Made by a program: the position numbers and the translations under genes. The notes below the pieces were generated by a model. It had not been told where the DNA came from and searched no databases. It saw only the letters and a list, made by a program, of their open reading frames with translations. A DNA stretch of 64,000 nt. Source: Rhodovulum kholense. Its GTDB lineage: Bacteria; Pseudomonadota; Alphaproteobacteria; Rhodobacterales; Rhodobacteraceae. Positions 1 through 8,677 of this stretch are shown here, one piece after another (the stretch's first letter is position 1; every line of letters starts with the position of its first letter). The DNA lies in the NCBI RefSeq assembly GCF_003053725.1, contig NZ_QAYC01000011.1, positions 79,563 to 143,562 on the forward strand, in the 5' to 3' direction.

Positions 1-515
1 CCCGGCGCCGCAGGAGCGGCAGGCGCCAGCGGCACGAAGCCGTGCAGACCGTCATCGCGCCCGGCCACCGGCCCGAACGGGGCACGCGCGGGCCCCGACA
101 CCGGAGACGCGACCGGGGCGGCGGCCAGCGCGCCGAAATCCCAGGGGTCGTCCTCGGCCGGCAGGGCGCCACCGCCCCCCGCGCCGGTCGCCGGGCCCTC
201 GGCCCCCTCCGCCACCGCGATCACATAGGGGCCGACCCGGAACCGGTCGCCCGGCACCAGCGGATGCGGCCCCTGCAGCCGATGGGGATGCCCGTCGAGA
301 AAGGTGCCGTTGGTCGACAGATCGACCAGCCAATAGCGCCCCTCGCTGAATTTCAGGTCGAAATGATGGCCCGAGACATGCCGCGCCGGATCGGGCAGCA
401 CCCAGTCCATGCCGCGCCGCCGTCCGACGCACAGATCGCGCCCGTCCAGCCCGATCCAGGTCGGGCTGCCATCGGCCAGCCGCTCGGCATTCTCTATCCG
501 CAAGATCAACATCAT
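1..515 (-). CDS. FHA-domain protein, type VI secretion associated (TagH/ImpI-like), 3' part outside window
   Basis: The reading frame starts at ATG 515 (an ATGATG doublet) behind a GGAG ribosome site and runs off the window at base 1, so only about 171 N-terminal residues are visible. Residues 1-100 form an FHA fold: G31-R32, S48 with H50/H51, and the N69-G70 pair that binds phosphothreonine are in the expected order. A Gly/Ala/Pro-rich linker follows. FHA proteins of the TagH/ImpI group act in post-translational control of T6SS assembly. Location downstream of vgrG and a PAAR gene on the same strand supports this role. The C-terminal domain that defines TagH cannot be seen, so another FHA protein remains possible. 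Confidence 0.75.
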   Translation of the reverse strand, partial: MMLILRIENAERLADGSPTWIGLDGRDLCVGRRRGMDWVLPDPARHVSGHHFDLKFSEGRYWLVDLSTNGTFLDGHPHRLQGPHPLVPGDRFRVGPYVIAVAEGAEGPATGAGGGGALPAEDDPWDFGALAAAPVASPVSGPARAPFGPVAGRDDGLHGFVPLAPAAPAAP

Positions 516-591
516 CGGATCTCCAGATACCCCGGCCCCGCCGCTCGTTCCAGAGCGTCCTGCGCGCAGGTCCGCCCCCGCGCCCGGCCCG

Positions 592-846
592 TCAGCAGGT
601 CTTCAGCTCGGACCCGGTGGTGATCTGGCCGCCATGATCGGTGCGCGACCCGATCCGCGCCACCGGACGCCCGTCGCAGAACGCCACATCCGAACCGTCG
701 ACGATGACCGCGCCGCAGCTGATCTTGTCGCCGACCAGCGCCACCGGGCGACCGTCGCAGAAGGTCTTGCCCGAGGCGGTCACGATCTCGCCCTTGCCAT
801 GCTTGGGGCAGACATGCAGATCGCCCAGCCGCGCCACAGGTTTCAT
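592..846 (-). CDS. PAAR-domain T6SS spike-tip protein
   Basis: An 84-residue protein with the PAAR layout: an N-terminal ARLGD segment, an HVCPKH turn, and repeated CDGRPVA.GD/ARIG units that form the conical tip sitting on VgrG. PAAR proteins sharpen the T6SS spike and can carry effectors; this one has no extension, so it would be a bare tip or adaptor. The start at 846 is preferred because AGAAGGA lies just upstream. A longer start at 867 would overlap the end of vgrG by 8 bases. It lies directly downstream of vgrG and is presumably co-transcribed. A second PAAR gene lies at 59664-59924. Confidence 0.9.
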   Translation of the reverse strand: MKPVARLGDLHVCPKHGKGEIVTASGKTFCDGRPVALVGDKISCGAVIVDGSDVAFCDGRPVARIGSRTDHGGQITTGSELKTC

Positions 847-859
847 CGCCTGATCCTTC

Positions 860-2803
860 TCATGCATCCGCCAGCGGACAATGGCTGACGAAGGGGGTGC
901 CCTCGCCCGCCGCCGCCTTCAAGACCTCGGGGATCGCCGGAACCGCCGCCGCCCCGGGCGAGGCCGAGCCCACATTCAGGACCGGCACCGCATTGACCGC
1001 GCCGCCCTCCAGCGTCAGCGCCGCGCCGCCCGCGACCAGCGTGATCTTGGACGCGTCGATCACGATCTCGCCGCCCGCCTTCAGCGTCAGATCGCCCCCG
1101 GCCCGGACCGCCAGATCGGCCGCCACATCCATGCCGCGCCCGGCCTCGGTCTTCTCGCTGACCGCGCCGGTCACGGTGACATCCATCCGGCCCTCGACAG
1201 TCTCGGTCCGGTTTGCCGCGACCGCCAGCATCGAATCGTTGCCGACCGAGACGGTATCGTCGAATTCGACCCGCCGCTGCGCCGAATTCTCGACATGCAC
1301 GTCCAGATTCTTCTGCGCATGCATGTAGATGAACTCTTCGCCCGCCTGATCCTCGAAGGTCAGCTCGTTGAAGCCCTCGCCCTCGTGGCTCTTGGTCTTG
1401 AAGACCGACCGCGACTTGTGTTCGGGCAGCGCGGCGGGCGGGGCGTTGCGGCCGTTATAGACGCATCCCGTGACCAGCGGCTTGTCGGGATCGCCGTCGA
1501 GGAACTCGACCACCACCTCCATCCCCACGCGCGGGATCACCATGCCGCCCCAGCCCGGCCCGGCCCAGCTCTGGCTGACCCGGCAGCGCATCGACAGATC
1601 CTCGTCGAGATCCCAGTGGAACCGCACCAGGATCCGTCCGTATTCGTCGCAATCGACCTCGCCCTCGCCCGCCACCGTCGCGGTCTGGGGGCCGCGCACA
1701 TCGGCGCGCGGGGTCTTCAGTTCGGGCAGAAGCGGCGCCTCGGCGGGCATCAGCACATAGCGCCCGGTATAGGCATAGCCGTTGCTGCCCTCGCCGCCCG
1801 AGCCGTAATTGTCCGAGGTGTAGCTGTGGGTCGCCACGAGACAGAGATAGTCCTCGCCGGTGCCGGGCACGTCATCGCCCTCCAGCGTGACCCGCATCCC
1901 CGCCGCCAGCGCCGGAATGTCACCCACCGCCTCGAAGCGGCGGTCCTGGCCGCGTTCGGCGCCCAGCCGCAGCTCGGCCACCTGCTGGCCGCGGCCCTGA
2001 TCGAGATAATCGCCCGGCCAGTCGAAGCTTTCGATCTGGCCATGCTCGAAGCCCGCATCGCCCGTGCGGTCGGTCTCCATCGCCGCGACCGGGGTCTTGA
2101 AGTTGTAATCGGTCAGCCGGATCGCGCCGGTCGTGATCCGCCGCGCCGGGCGCCACTCCCAGAAATGCTCGACATCCTCCTGATGATGCCCGTCGACCGG
2201 CCGGAACGGCCGCGCGCCGATCGCGCCATGGGCCTCGGCCATGTCGGTCAGCACCATCTCGTGGCTGCCGCGCGCATGGCGGAAATGATAGGAAATCCCG
2301 TGCCGCTCCATCATCCGGCAGGCGAAGGCCAGATCGGTTTCGCCATATTGCACGGTATATTCCAGCTCGGGATACTCGCCCGACAGCTCGACCGACAGCC
2401 GGCCCGCCGAGGCATAGGACCCGAACAGCTCCTCGAGGATCTCGACCACGGTCCGGTTGTGAAAGATCCGCTGGTTGCGCCTGAGCCCGGCCAGCCACAG
2501 CCAGGGGCGCAGCCGCAGCCGGTAGCGATGCCCGTTCTCGCCCGCCCCGAGCCAGCGCGCCTCGGTGACGATGCCGTCGAAATCGCGCTCGGCCCGGTCA
2601 TGCGCGACCAGCGTCACCGTGGCATGGGTGCCCAGCAAGGCGTCGAAATCCAGATCGGCGCGGGCGCCAAGGCACCCCACTTCGAAATCGAACAGCCCGT
2701 TGACCCGCTCGCTGCCCTCGACGCGCTGAAGCACCAGCTCGTTCTCGCCAAGGGCGGTCTCGAGCCGCCCCATCCGCGCCTTCTGATCGAAAAATGCTGC
2801 CAT
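860..2803 (-). CDS. vgrG: VgrG type VI secretion spike protein (copy 1)
   Basis: A 647-residue protein starting at ATG 2803 (MAAFFDQKAR). Residues up to about 370 match the gp27-like hub (RNQRIF, ELEYTVQYGE, MERHGISYHF). A gp5 OB-fold follows (DEYGRILVRFHWD, then KPLVTGCVYNGRN), and then a beta-helical needle rich in Ala/Gly/Val. VgrG trimers cap the Hcp tube and are ejected with the PAAR tip. The needle end (about residues 540-647) differs completely from that of the second VgrG at 59924-61924, whereas hub and OB regions are very alike even at base level. This is the usual pattern when the C-terminus is matched to a particular cargo. A longer in-frame extension to 2950 has no convincing ribosome site. 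Confidence 0.93.
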   Translation of the reverse strand: MAAFFDQKARMGRLETALGENELVLQRVEGSERVNGLFDFEVGCLGARADLDFDALLGTHATVTLVAHDRAERDFDGIVTEARWLGAGENGHRYRLRLRPWLWLAGLRRNQRIFHNRTVVEILEELFGSYASAGRLSVELSGEYPELEYTVQYGETDLAFACRMMERHGISYHFRHARGSHEMVLTDMAEAHGAIGARPFRPVDGHHQEDVEHFWEWRPARRITTGAIRLTDYNFKTPVAAMETDRTGDAGFEHGQIESFDWPGDYLDQGRGQQVAELRLGAERGQDRRFEAVGDIPALAAGMRVTLEGDDVPGTGEDYLCLVATHSYTSDNYGSGGEGSNGYAYTGRYVLMPAEAPLLPELKTPRADVRGPQTATVAGEGEVDCDEYGRILVRFHWDLDEDLSMRCRVSQSWAGPGWGGMVIPRVGMEVVVEFLDGDPDKPLVTGCVYNGRNAPPAALPEHKSRSVFKTKSHEGEGFNELTFEDQAGEEFIYMHAQKNLDVHVENSAQRRVEFDDTVSVGNDSMLAVAANRTETVEGRMDVTVTGAVSEKTEAGRGMDVAADLAVRAGGDLTLKAGGEIVIDASKITLVAGGAALTLEGGAVNAVPVLNVGSASPGAAAVPAIPEVLKAAAGEGTPFVSHCPLADA

Positions 2804-3077
2804 GACCGTCCCCACTCGTCTCGTCCCAGTCCGCGATACGCAAGCTATCGCCGCAACGCCCGGGTGCAAGGGTTTGCCGCCGGATGCCGCCGCAATGGGC
2901 GGGATCGCGCAGACCGGGCCGCCGCCCCTGCCCCGGTTTGTCGGCGACACGCCTCCTCGATCCGGTTCAGCTCCCCGGCCGGCGGCGCTTGCTGCGTGCG
3001 GCGTCCGGCCATGTCACGCCGCCTTCCGGAAAGCGCCGCACCCGGGCCCCTGTGACGGGCCCGACTTGTGCCGGGGC

Positions 3078-3479
3078 TCAGAACGGGTTCTCGATCCGCA
3101 CCCCGGTCGGTTCGAAATCCGCGACATTGCCGGTGACCACGGTCGCGCCGTGCTGAAGCGCGGTCGCCGCGATCATCAGGTCGGCCCCCGGATGGCCGAT
3201 CTCGGCCGAAAGCCGGCCCCAGATCCGCGCCTCGGCGGCGCCGAAGGGCAGCAGGCGGTCGGCGAAGACCAGCATGGTCCGGTCGAGCCAGACCCGCAGG
3301 TCGCGGGCGAAACCGGGGTCGCGGGCCTCCTGCTGGCGGATGCCGCGCTCGATCTCGCCCAGGGTGATGACGCTGAGAAACAGCTCGGGCTCGGGCCGTG
3401 CGGCCAGCCAGGCGCGAACCTGCGGCGCGCGGTCGGGGCGGCGCACCGCGGAAATGACATTGGTGTCGATCAGATACAT
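3078..3479 (-). CDS. vapC: PIN-domain ribonuclease toxin (VapC/FitB-like)
   Basis: A 133-residue PIN-domain protein. The acidic metal-binding residues are in place: D5 in LIDTN, E42 in GEIERG, D100 in GADLMIAA and a late Asp at D121 after TGNVA. VapC toxins are Mg-dependent RNases, usually cutting tRNA or rRNA. The start codon overlaps the stop of the antitoxin gene (TGATG at 3477-3481), which gives translational coupling in the standard antitoxin-first order. It sits between the T6SS fragment and the TctABC cassette, so it may act as a replicon-stability or locus-stability module. Its RNA target cannot be inferred. Confidence 0.9.
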   Translation of the reverse strand: MYLIDTNVISAVRRPDRAPQVRAWLAARPEPELFLSVITLGEIERGIRQQEARDPGFARDLRVWLDRTMLVFADRLLPFGAAEARIWGRLSAEIGHPGADLMIAATALQHGATVVTGNVADFEPTGVRIENPF

Positions 3480-3736
3480 CAGAAGCGGACATCGCGCGGG
3501 CGGGCCTCGGCGCGCCCGATCCCGGTGGTCTCGCTCTCCGGGGCGGGGAAGGCCAGCAGATGTTCGGCAAAGCTCTCGCGGGCGGCGGCGGCGCCTTTCA
3601 AAAGGCGCCGGTAGTCATCGGCCGACAGCACCACGACCGCGGGCTTGCCGCGGCGGGTGACTTCCTGGGGCACCCCGGCCAGAGCCGCCTCGACGACCGC
3701 GCTGAACCGGTTCTTGGCATCCTGCAATGTCCACAT
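3479..3736 (-). CDS. Phd/YefM-family antitoxin for the PIN toxin
   Basis: An 85-residue protein opening with MWTLQDAKNRFS and continuing with VTRRGKPAVVVLSADDYRRL, the two landmarks of the Phd/YefM DNA-binding fold. The C-terminal part (about residues 48-85) is charged and Pro-rich and would wrap around the toxin. The Phd/YefM fold paired with a PIN toxin is common in alphaproteobacteria. Direct repeats just upstream (3758-3778) are the likely autoregulatory operator. The stop overlaps the toxin start. Confidence 0.88.
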   Translation of the reverse strand: MWTLQDAKNRFSAVVEAALAGVPQEVTRRGKPAVVVLSADDYRRLLKGAAAARESFAEHLLAFPAPESETTGIGRAEARPRDVRF

Positions 3737-3757
3737 GGGACGGACCTCCGCATCATC

Positions 3758-3778
3758 TGGCTAGACAGATGGCTAGAC
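3758..3778 (-). promoter_or_regulatory. Direct-repeat operator candidate of the PIN-toxin/antitoxin operon
   Basis: The nonamer TGGCTAGAC occurs at 3758-3766 and again at 3770-3778, a 12-base period (about one helical turn), about 20 bases upstream of the antitoxin start. Position and spacing fit a binding site for the antitoxin-toxin complex. That it is bound is inferred. Confidence 0.5.
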
Positions 3779-3779
3779 G

Positions 3780-4359
3780 AACGCGATCTGTCAAGGGACC
3801 GTCCGCCGGTTTGGGCCATCCCGGCCCCGCGCCGCGCCAACCCTGCGCGGGGGCGACCGGGGCGGAAGATGTCGATGACCTTCCCTTCGCCAGCGACGCT
3901 TCGGCAAGGCGCCGGATCCGTCCCCCTTCGAGCCGGACGGAGATTGCCGATGCCACGCGGCTCTCCAGGCCGAAAGCCAATGCCGGAGATGGCGACGCCT
4001 TCGAACGGCGCGGCCTTCGCCTCGTGGCGAGATCCGACCCCGGCAGAGGGAACCAGCGCGGTCCCGGGCGAGCCGAGGACGCTCGAGATGGCGCATTGCC
4101 CGGACAATCTTCCTTTCCGCACATCGAAGCGGCGGGCTTCCGGACATCGGCACGCTGCCTGCAGTCCCCGGCCACAATCTGGACTGCGCGGCGCGGCTCA
4201 CGGATCACCCGCGCCAGCGGAACGATCCGGCCGTCTTTCATGGGCTTGGCCCGCCTCTTCTTCCCAACCCGGATTGCCCGAGCGCGAGGTCCGGCGGCGC
4301 CATTGCCGCGTCACCGGCACCTGCGCTTGGCGGCAAGACCCGTGCCCCCTGCCCCGCGG
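3780..4359. other. Stretch without a supported gene
   Basis: About 580 bases between the toxin-antitoxin promoter and the end of the AbrB-like gene. Open frames exist on both strands but are rich in Arg/Pro/Ala/Ser, match no family I recognise and have no convincing ribosome sites. It may hold decayed coding DNA; nothing further can be supported. Confidence 0.5.
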
Positions 4360-5433
4360 CTATCGTCCGGGACCTCCGCGCCCCCGTCGGGTCAGGTTCG
4401 CGGCGGCAGGCAGCAGCGCGACGATCAGGAAGACCCGCAGCACATGATGCGCGATGACCATCGCCGGGTCGATCATCAGCGCCAGCGCCACCACGCCCAG
4501 CTCGGGCGCCCCACCCGGCAGATAGGCCAGAAACAACGCCGACACGTCCGCTCCGGCCACCGGGGCGAAGGCGACCGCTGCGACCAGAGCCCCCAGCGCC
4601 ATGAAGCCCCCCACCAGCGCCGCCAGCCAGCCGTCGCGGGCGATCTCGCGCATCGTATAGGCGGCGAAGCGGCCGCCGACGCCCGCCCCGATCACGATCT
4701 GGGCGGCGCAGGACAGCACCGCGGGCACATGCACGTCGAGCAGCCCGGTCGCATGCAAGGCCGCCGAGGCGAACAGCGGGATCAGCAGCAGCGCCGAGGG
4801 AAAGTTGATCCGCCGCGCCACCGCCCAGCTTGCCAGCGCTGCCAGCGCCAGCGCGCCATGGCGCAGCGGGTCCAGCGCCTCGGCATGGGCGAAGGCCGCG
4901 CGGTTCGCATCGGCAAGATCGGTGCCGGACAGAAGCTGGATGATCACGGGCGTCAGCACCAGCAGCACCAGCAGCCGGGCGGTATGGCACAGCGCCACGC
5001 GGTTGATCTCGGCCGGATAGTCCTCGACCAGGATCGACACCACCGACAGCCCCCCGGGCATCGAGGCGAACAGCGCGGTGGTCCGGTCCATCCGGCCCCA
5101 GCGCAGGAACACGCCGAAGGCGACCAGGCAGACGGCCAAAGACAGCGCCGACATGACCAGCAGGCTCGACCACCAGGTTCCGGCGCGCGCGACCACCTCG
5201 GGAGTGAAACCGGTGCCCAGCATGGTGCCGATGCCGACCATGGCATAACCGCGCCAGGGCCGGGGCAGGACCGGCTGGAACCGGGTCGCCTGCGCGGCCA
5301 GCGCCGTCGCCGCGAGACTGCCCAGAACCCAGGGGAGCGGCAGGTCGAGCGCGAAGAACAGCCCCCCGCCAAGCGCCCCGATGCCCAGCGTGACGGCCCC
5401 GCGCGCGGGCGCGGACAGACCCGCGAGGCTCAT
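4360..5433 (-). CDS. AbrB-family integral membrane protein (PF05145-like)
   Basis: A 357-residue hydrophobic protein with about ten membrane segments in two similar halves (GIGTMLGTGFTPEV in the first, GAGVGGRF in the second; MPGGLS and LPGGAPE as paired loops). This is the pattern of the AbrB/putative ammonia monooxygenase membrane family, which is unrelated to the DNA-binding AbrB. Its start overlaps the tctA stop (ATGA, 5430-5433), so it is the last gene of the tct operon. Members of this family often accompany tripartite tricarboxylate transporters, but their role is unknown; an accessory export or regulatory function is possible. Confidence 0.82.
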   Translation of the reverse strand: MSLAGLSAPARGAVTLGIGALGGGLFFALDLPLPWVLGSLAATALAAQATRFQPVLPRPWRGYAMVGIGTMLGTGFTPEVVARAGTWWSSLLVMSALSLAVCLVAFGVFLRWGRMDRTTALFASMPGGLSVVSILVEDYPAEINRVALCHTARLLVLLVLTPVIIQLLSGTDLADANRAAFAHAEALDPLRHGALALAALASWAVARRINFPSALLLIPLFASAALHATGLLDVHVPAVLSCAAQIVIGAGVGGRFAAYTMREIARDGWLAALVGGFMALGALVAAVAFAPVAGADVSALFLAYLPGGAPELGVVALALMIDPAMVIAHHVLRVFLIVALLPAAANLTRRGRGGPGR

Positions 5434-6938
5434 GCGGCGGCCGCGCGGCGCCTGCGCCAGGCTTTCAGCACCGGCACGCCCACCAGCACCAGCACCATGA
5501 TCACGAACAGCACCAGCGCGATCGGCCGCTCCAGCAGGTAGGCCATCGGATGACGGCCCGAGATCTGCAACGTGCGCACCACCTCGCCCTCCATCATCCG
5601 CCCCAGCAGCAGCCCGATCACCGTGGCCGCCACCGGATAGCCGTTCCGCCGCATCAGCCAGCCGATCCCGGCAAAGACCGCGACGGTCAGCGGCCCGGCG
5701 ATCGTGCCGGTGATACCGTAGCCGCCCCAGGCGCAGAGCGCCAGCACAGAGGGCACCAGATAGGGCAGCGGCACCCGCACGACGAGCCCCAGCACCCGCA
5801 GCATCAGCAACCCGACAATGGCCAGCAACACCACCTGCCCCAGATTGCCGATGATGATCGAATAGACCACGTCTGTCTGGTTGCGGATGAAGGACGGCCC
5901 GCCCACGATGTTGTGAAACGAGAAGGCCGCCAGCAGCACCGCGGTCGCCGCCCCGCCGGGAATCCCCAGCGCCAGCAGCGCGGTCATCGACCCGCCCTCG
6001 GAACTGGAATTGGCCGACTCGGCCGCGATCACGCCCTCGGGCGCGCCCTTGCCGAACTGCTCGGGATGGCGCGAACTGCGCCGCGCCTCGCCATAGGACA
6101 CGAGGTTCGCGACCGAGGACCCGACGCCCGGGATCGCCCCGATCAGCGCGCCGATCAGGCTGCCCCGGATCAGCACGCCGGGATGGCGGAAGATCTGCGC
6201 GCCGCCCAGCAGGATCCGGCGCATCGAGATGTCCCGCTGGGCCTTGTCCTCGACCAGGAAATTGCTGCCGCGCAGGCGCAACAGTTCCGAGGCCGCGAAG
6301 ATCCCGATCATCGCGGGCACGACCGGAATGCCGTCGATCAGATAGGGATTGCCGATGGTCGTGCGCATGACGCCCGTCGTCGACATGCCGATCTGGCTCA
6401 GCATCAGCCCGAACATCCCCGCCAGCAGCCCCTTGGGCATGCTGGTGGTGTTCAGCGTCGCGATCAGCGTCAGCCCCCAAAGCACCACGACGACCATCTC
6501 CATCGGGCCGATCTTCAGCACGAAGGCGGCCAGCGGGTCGATCAGGAACAGAAGCAGGATATAGCCCACGAAGGCGCCCACGACCGAGGCCGCAAGCCCC
6601 AGCCCCAGCGCCTCGTTATGCTTGCCCTGCCGCGCCATCGGATAGCCGTCGAAGGCGGTGGCGATGGACGAGGACGACCCGGGAATGTTCATCAGGATCG
6701 CCGTCACCCCTCCGCCATAGGCGCCGCCGGTGAAGATCGAGGTCAGGAACAGCATCGCCTGCAGGAAATCCATGCCGAAGGTCACCGGCAGGAAGATCGC
6801 CATCGCCATCGAGATCTGAAGCCCCGGGATCGACCCGAAGATCAGCCCGATCAGCAGGCCCGGGATCACCCAGAGCCAGGGCGAGAAGCTGGAAAACAGC
6901 AGATCGAAAGCCTGGGACAGCGCGAAATGGTCGATCAT
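5430..6938 (-). CDS. tctA: Tripartite tricarboxylate transporter, large permease subunit TctA (system 1)
   Basis: A 502-residue membrane protein with about twelve helices. It carries the TctA hallmarks GSIPGLQISM near residue 35, GGAYGGGVTAILMNIPG near 72-88 and FDGYPMARQGK, with the second-half counterpart GALIGAIPGVGSSVANLVSYGEA. TctA is the main translocation subunit of TTT secondary carriers, which work with TctB and a periplasmic binding protein to import carboxylates using an ion gradient. It lies one base downstream of tctB and overlaps the AbrB-like gene, so it is in the middle of the operon tctC-tctB-tctA-abrB. Confidence 0.95.
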   Translation of the reverse strand: MIDHFALSQAFDLLFSSFSPWLWVIPGLLIGLIFGSIPGLQISMAMAIFLPVTFGMDFLQAMLFLTSIFTGGAYGGGVTAILMNIPGSSSSIATAFDGYPMARQGKHNEALGLGLAASVVGAFVGYILLLFLIDPLAAFVLKIGPMEMVVVVLWGLTLIATLNTTSMPKGLLAGMFGLMLSQIGMSTTGVMRTTIGNPYLIDGIPVVPAMIGIFAASELLRLRGSNFLVEDKAQRDISMRRILLGGAQIFRHPGVLIRGSLIGALIGAIPGVGSSVANLVSYGEARRSSRHPEQFGKGAPEGVIAAESANSSSEGGSMTALLALGIPGGAATAVLLAAFSFHNIVGGPSFIRNQTDVVYSIIIGNLGQVVLLAIVGLLMLRVLGLVVRVPLPYLVPSVLALCAWGGYGITGTIAGPLTVAVFAGIGWLMRRNGYPVAATVIGLLLGRMMEGEVVRTLQISGRHPMAYLLERPIALVLFVIMVLVLVGVPVLKAWRRRRAAAA

Positions 6939-6939
6939 G

Positions 6940-7380
6940 TCACAGCACCAGCGTCGTCATCGGATAGGGAAAGAGCGCGCCGAAGCCCTCGACCATCAGC
7001 ACCGTGAAGAGGGCGGCGTAAAGCGGCGGCTGCCACTTGCCCTGCCCGCCCGACACCACGACGCCTGCCCAGACGAACAGGAAGGTCGCGACATCGAAGC
7101 CGACCGTCGTCAGCCCGAAGCAGAACACCGCGAAGCCCGCCAGCAAGGCCAGATCGCCCCAGGCCGAATAATGCGCCTCCTGCGGGTCGGGCTCGGGCCT
7201 CAGCAGCGCGGTCGCCACGATGATCAGGCACAGCACCACCAGCAGCACCGCGACCGGCGCCACGACGACAAGGTTGTTCAGCGTGCTGGAGGCCGAGACC
7301 GCGCTCCAGGTGATATAGCCCGTGACGCAAAGCACGAGGCCAAGCGTGATGGCATGGGTCGGGGCGAAGCGCCGGATCAT
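6940..7380 (-). CDS. tctB: Tripartite tricarboxylate transporter, small permease subunit TctB (system 1)
   Basis: A 146-residue protein with four predicted membrane helices (residues about 10-28, 37-58, 75-100, 115-145), the size and topology of TctB. GGAGACC precedes ATG 7380. Sequence is weakly conserved in this family, so the call rests on topology and on its position between tctC and tctA. It is the accessory small membrane subunit of the transporter. Confidence 0.88.
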   Translation of the reverse strand: MIRRFAPTHAITLGLVLCVTGYITWSAVSASSTLNNLVVVAPVAVLLVVLCLIIVATALLRPEPDPQEAHYSAWGDLALLAGFAVFCFGLTTVGFDVATFLFVWAGVVVSGGQGKWQPPLYAALFTVLMVEGFGALFPYPMTTLVL

Positions 7381-7470
7381 GGACGGTCTCCGAATTCGGG
7401 GCGGTAACGCCGCGAGGGCGCAGGGCCCCCGCGGCTGTCCGGGTCGGACAAGCGGGTCAGGCGGGCCGGA

Positions 7471-8466
7471 TCACTCGGTCGGCTGGAACCGCTTGAGGAT
7501 CTCGAAGTTCGACTCGATGATCTCGGTGGTCCGCTCGGGGCCAAGCCACTCCGTCCCGATGTCCTGGGCCTCGAGGCTCGCGACGAAGTCCGGGTCCTGC
7601 AGCACGGTGTGATAGGCCTCGACCATCTTCTCGAAGGCCTCGGGGTTCTTGTCGCGGAAGCTCGCATGGGCTGCGAGGCCGCGCATCGACCCGGCCAGCA
7701 CCGGCGCCTTGTCGAGCCCGTTCTCGGTCAGCACCGCGTTCAGCGTCGGCGCGTCCCAGTCCTTCAGCGGCGCATCGGCCGCCACCGCCAGCGGGCGCAC
7801 ATATTCCGCGATCGACAGCGTCCCGTCCGCGGCCAGCACCGTCAGGTCGACCTGCCCGCCCGCGACCGCGGTGCGCGCCGACCCGCCCGACTGGTAGGTC
7901 ACGACGTTGATATCGCCCTCGGACAGGCCGAAGGCCTCCATCGCCAGCGCCAGGTTGATCGCCCCGGTCGAGTTCGGCACCACCGAGGCTTTCAGCGTGC
8001 CCGGATTGTCCTTCGCCGCCTGCATGAACGCCCCGAGGCTCTCGTAGGGCGTCTTGGCGTTGACCGCGAACAGGTCGTAATCGTTCCACTGGGCGTTGAT
8101 GAAGGCGAAATCCTTCAGCGAATAATCCGCATCGAAGCGCAGGATCGCGTTCGAGATATAGGGATGGATCGACGAGGCCAGGAAGTAGCTGCCGTCATCG
8201 GGCATGTTCATGAAATAGGTATGCCCGACATGGCCGCCGCCGCCTTCCTGGTTCACGACCGAGATCGGCACCCCCAGTTCCTGCTGCATCCGCTGCGCCA
8301 GCGCCCGGGCCGTCCGGTCCGCCGACCCGCCGGGGCCAAGCGCCACGACAAAGGTGATCTTGCGGGGCGGCCAGGCGGTGTCCGCGCTCGCGCCCAGCGG
8401 GGCAAGGGCGGTGGCCAGCGACAGCCCGAGCGCCGCGGCGGCAAACTGCCGGCGTTTCATGTTCAT
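7471..8466 (-). CDS. tctC: TctC-family periplasmic substrate-binding protein (system 1)
   Basis: A 331-residue protein with an N-terminal export signal (MNMKRRQFAAAALGLSLATA, cleavage expected after GASA near residue 28). The mature part opens with WPPRKITFVVALGPGGSADRTAR, the phosphate-loop-like beta1-alpha1 region that holds a carboxylate ligand in this family. GGAGGAT lies just upstream of the start. It is the first gene of the tct operon and divergent from the GntR gene at 8678, whose product probably controls it. The PrpF and isocitrate-lyase-family genes next door suggest a di- or tricarboxylate ligand; its identity is inferred only at that level. Confidence 0.93.
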   Translation of the reverse strand: MNMKRRQFAAAALGLSLATALAPLGASADTAWPPRKITFVVALGPGGSADRTARALAQRMQQELGVPISVVNQEGGGGHVGHTYFMNMPDDGSYFLASSIHPYISNAILRFDADYSLKDFAFINAQWNDYDLFAVNAKTPYESLGAFMQAAKDNPGTLKASVVPNSTGAINLALAMEAFGLSEGDINVVTYQSGGSARTAVAGGQVDLTVLAADGTLSIAEYVRPLAVAADAPLKDWDAPTLNAVLTENGLDKAPVLAGSMRGLAAHASFRDKNPEAFEKMVEAYHTVLQDPDFVASLEAQDIGTEWLGPERTTEIIESNFEILKRFQPTE

Positions 8467-8495
8467 GGATGATCCTCCTCCGATTGCGCCAGATT

Positions 8496-8613
8496 TTGTA
8501 GCACAATTTTCTGACTATAAGCCGATTTCGTCACTCGAACGTATTACAATCCGCTTGTCAAGCAACCCGTTCATGTTGACATGCGCCTTGCAATGGACAA
8601 GTTTGTAGTACAA
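8496..8613. promoter_or_regulatory. Divergent promoter with two TTGTAGYACAA operator-like sites
   Basis: Between tctC (minus) and the GntR gene (plus) there is an AT-richer patch holding TTGTAGCACAA at 8496-8506 and the perfect 5-1-5 palindrome TTGTAGTACAA at 8603-8613, both followed by TTTT. A half-site TATTACAAT lies near 8540. Paired palindromes flanking a divergent promoter are what a dimeric GntR/FCD repressor would use; binding is inferred. Confidence 0.6.
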
Positions 8614-8677
8614 TTTTTGCGCGCATGCAGCGCGGACCCATGCAAGGGTCCACCCAGGACAAGGACGGCAGACCCCC

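Noticed and set aside
881..3055. 724-codon plus-strand frame opposite vgrG
   Set aside because: Shadow of vgrG copy 1.
3753..4241. 162-codon minus-strand frame upstream of the toxin-antitoxin pair
   Set aside because: Starts with a plausible Met but quickly becomes Arg/Pro/Ser-rich low-complexity sequence, no family match, no ribosome site.
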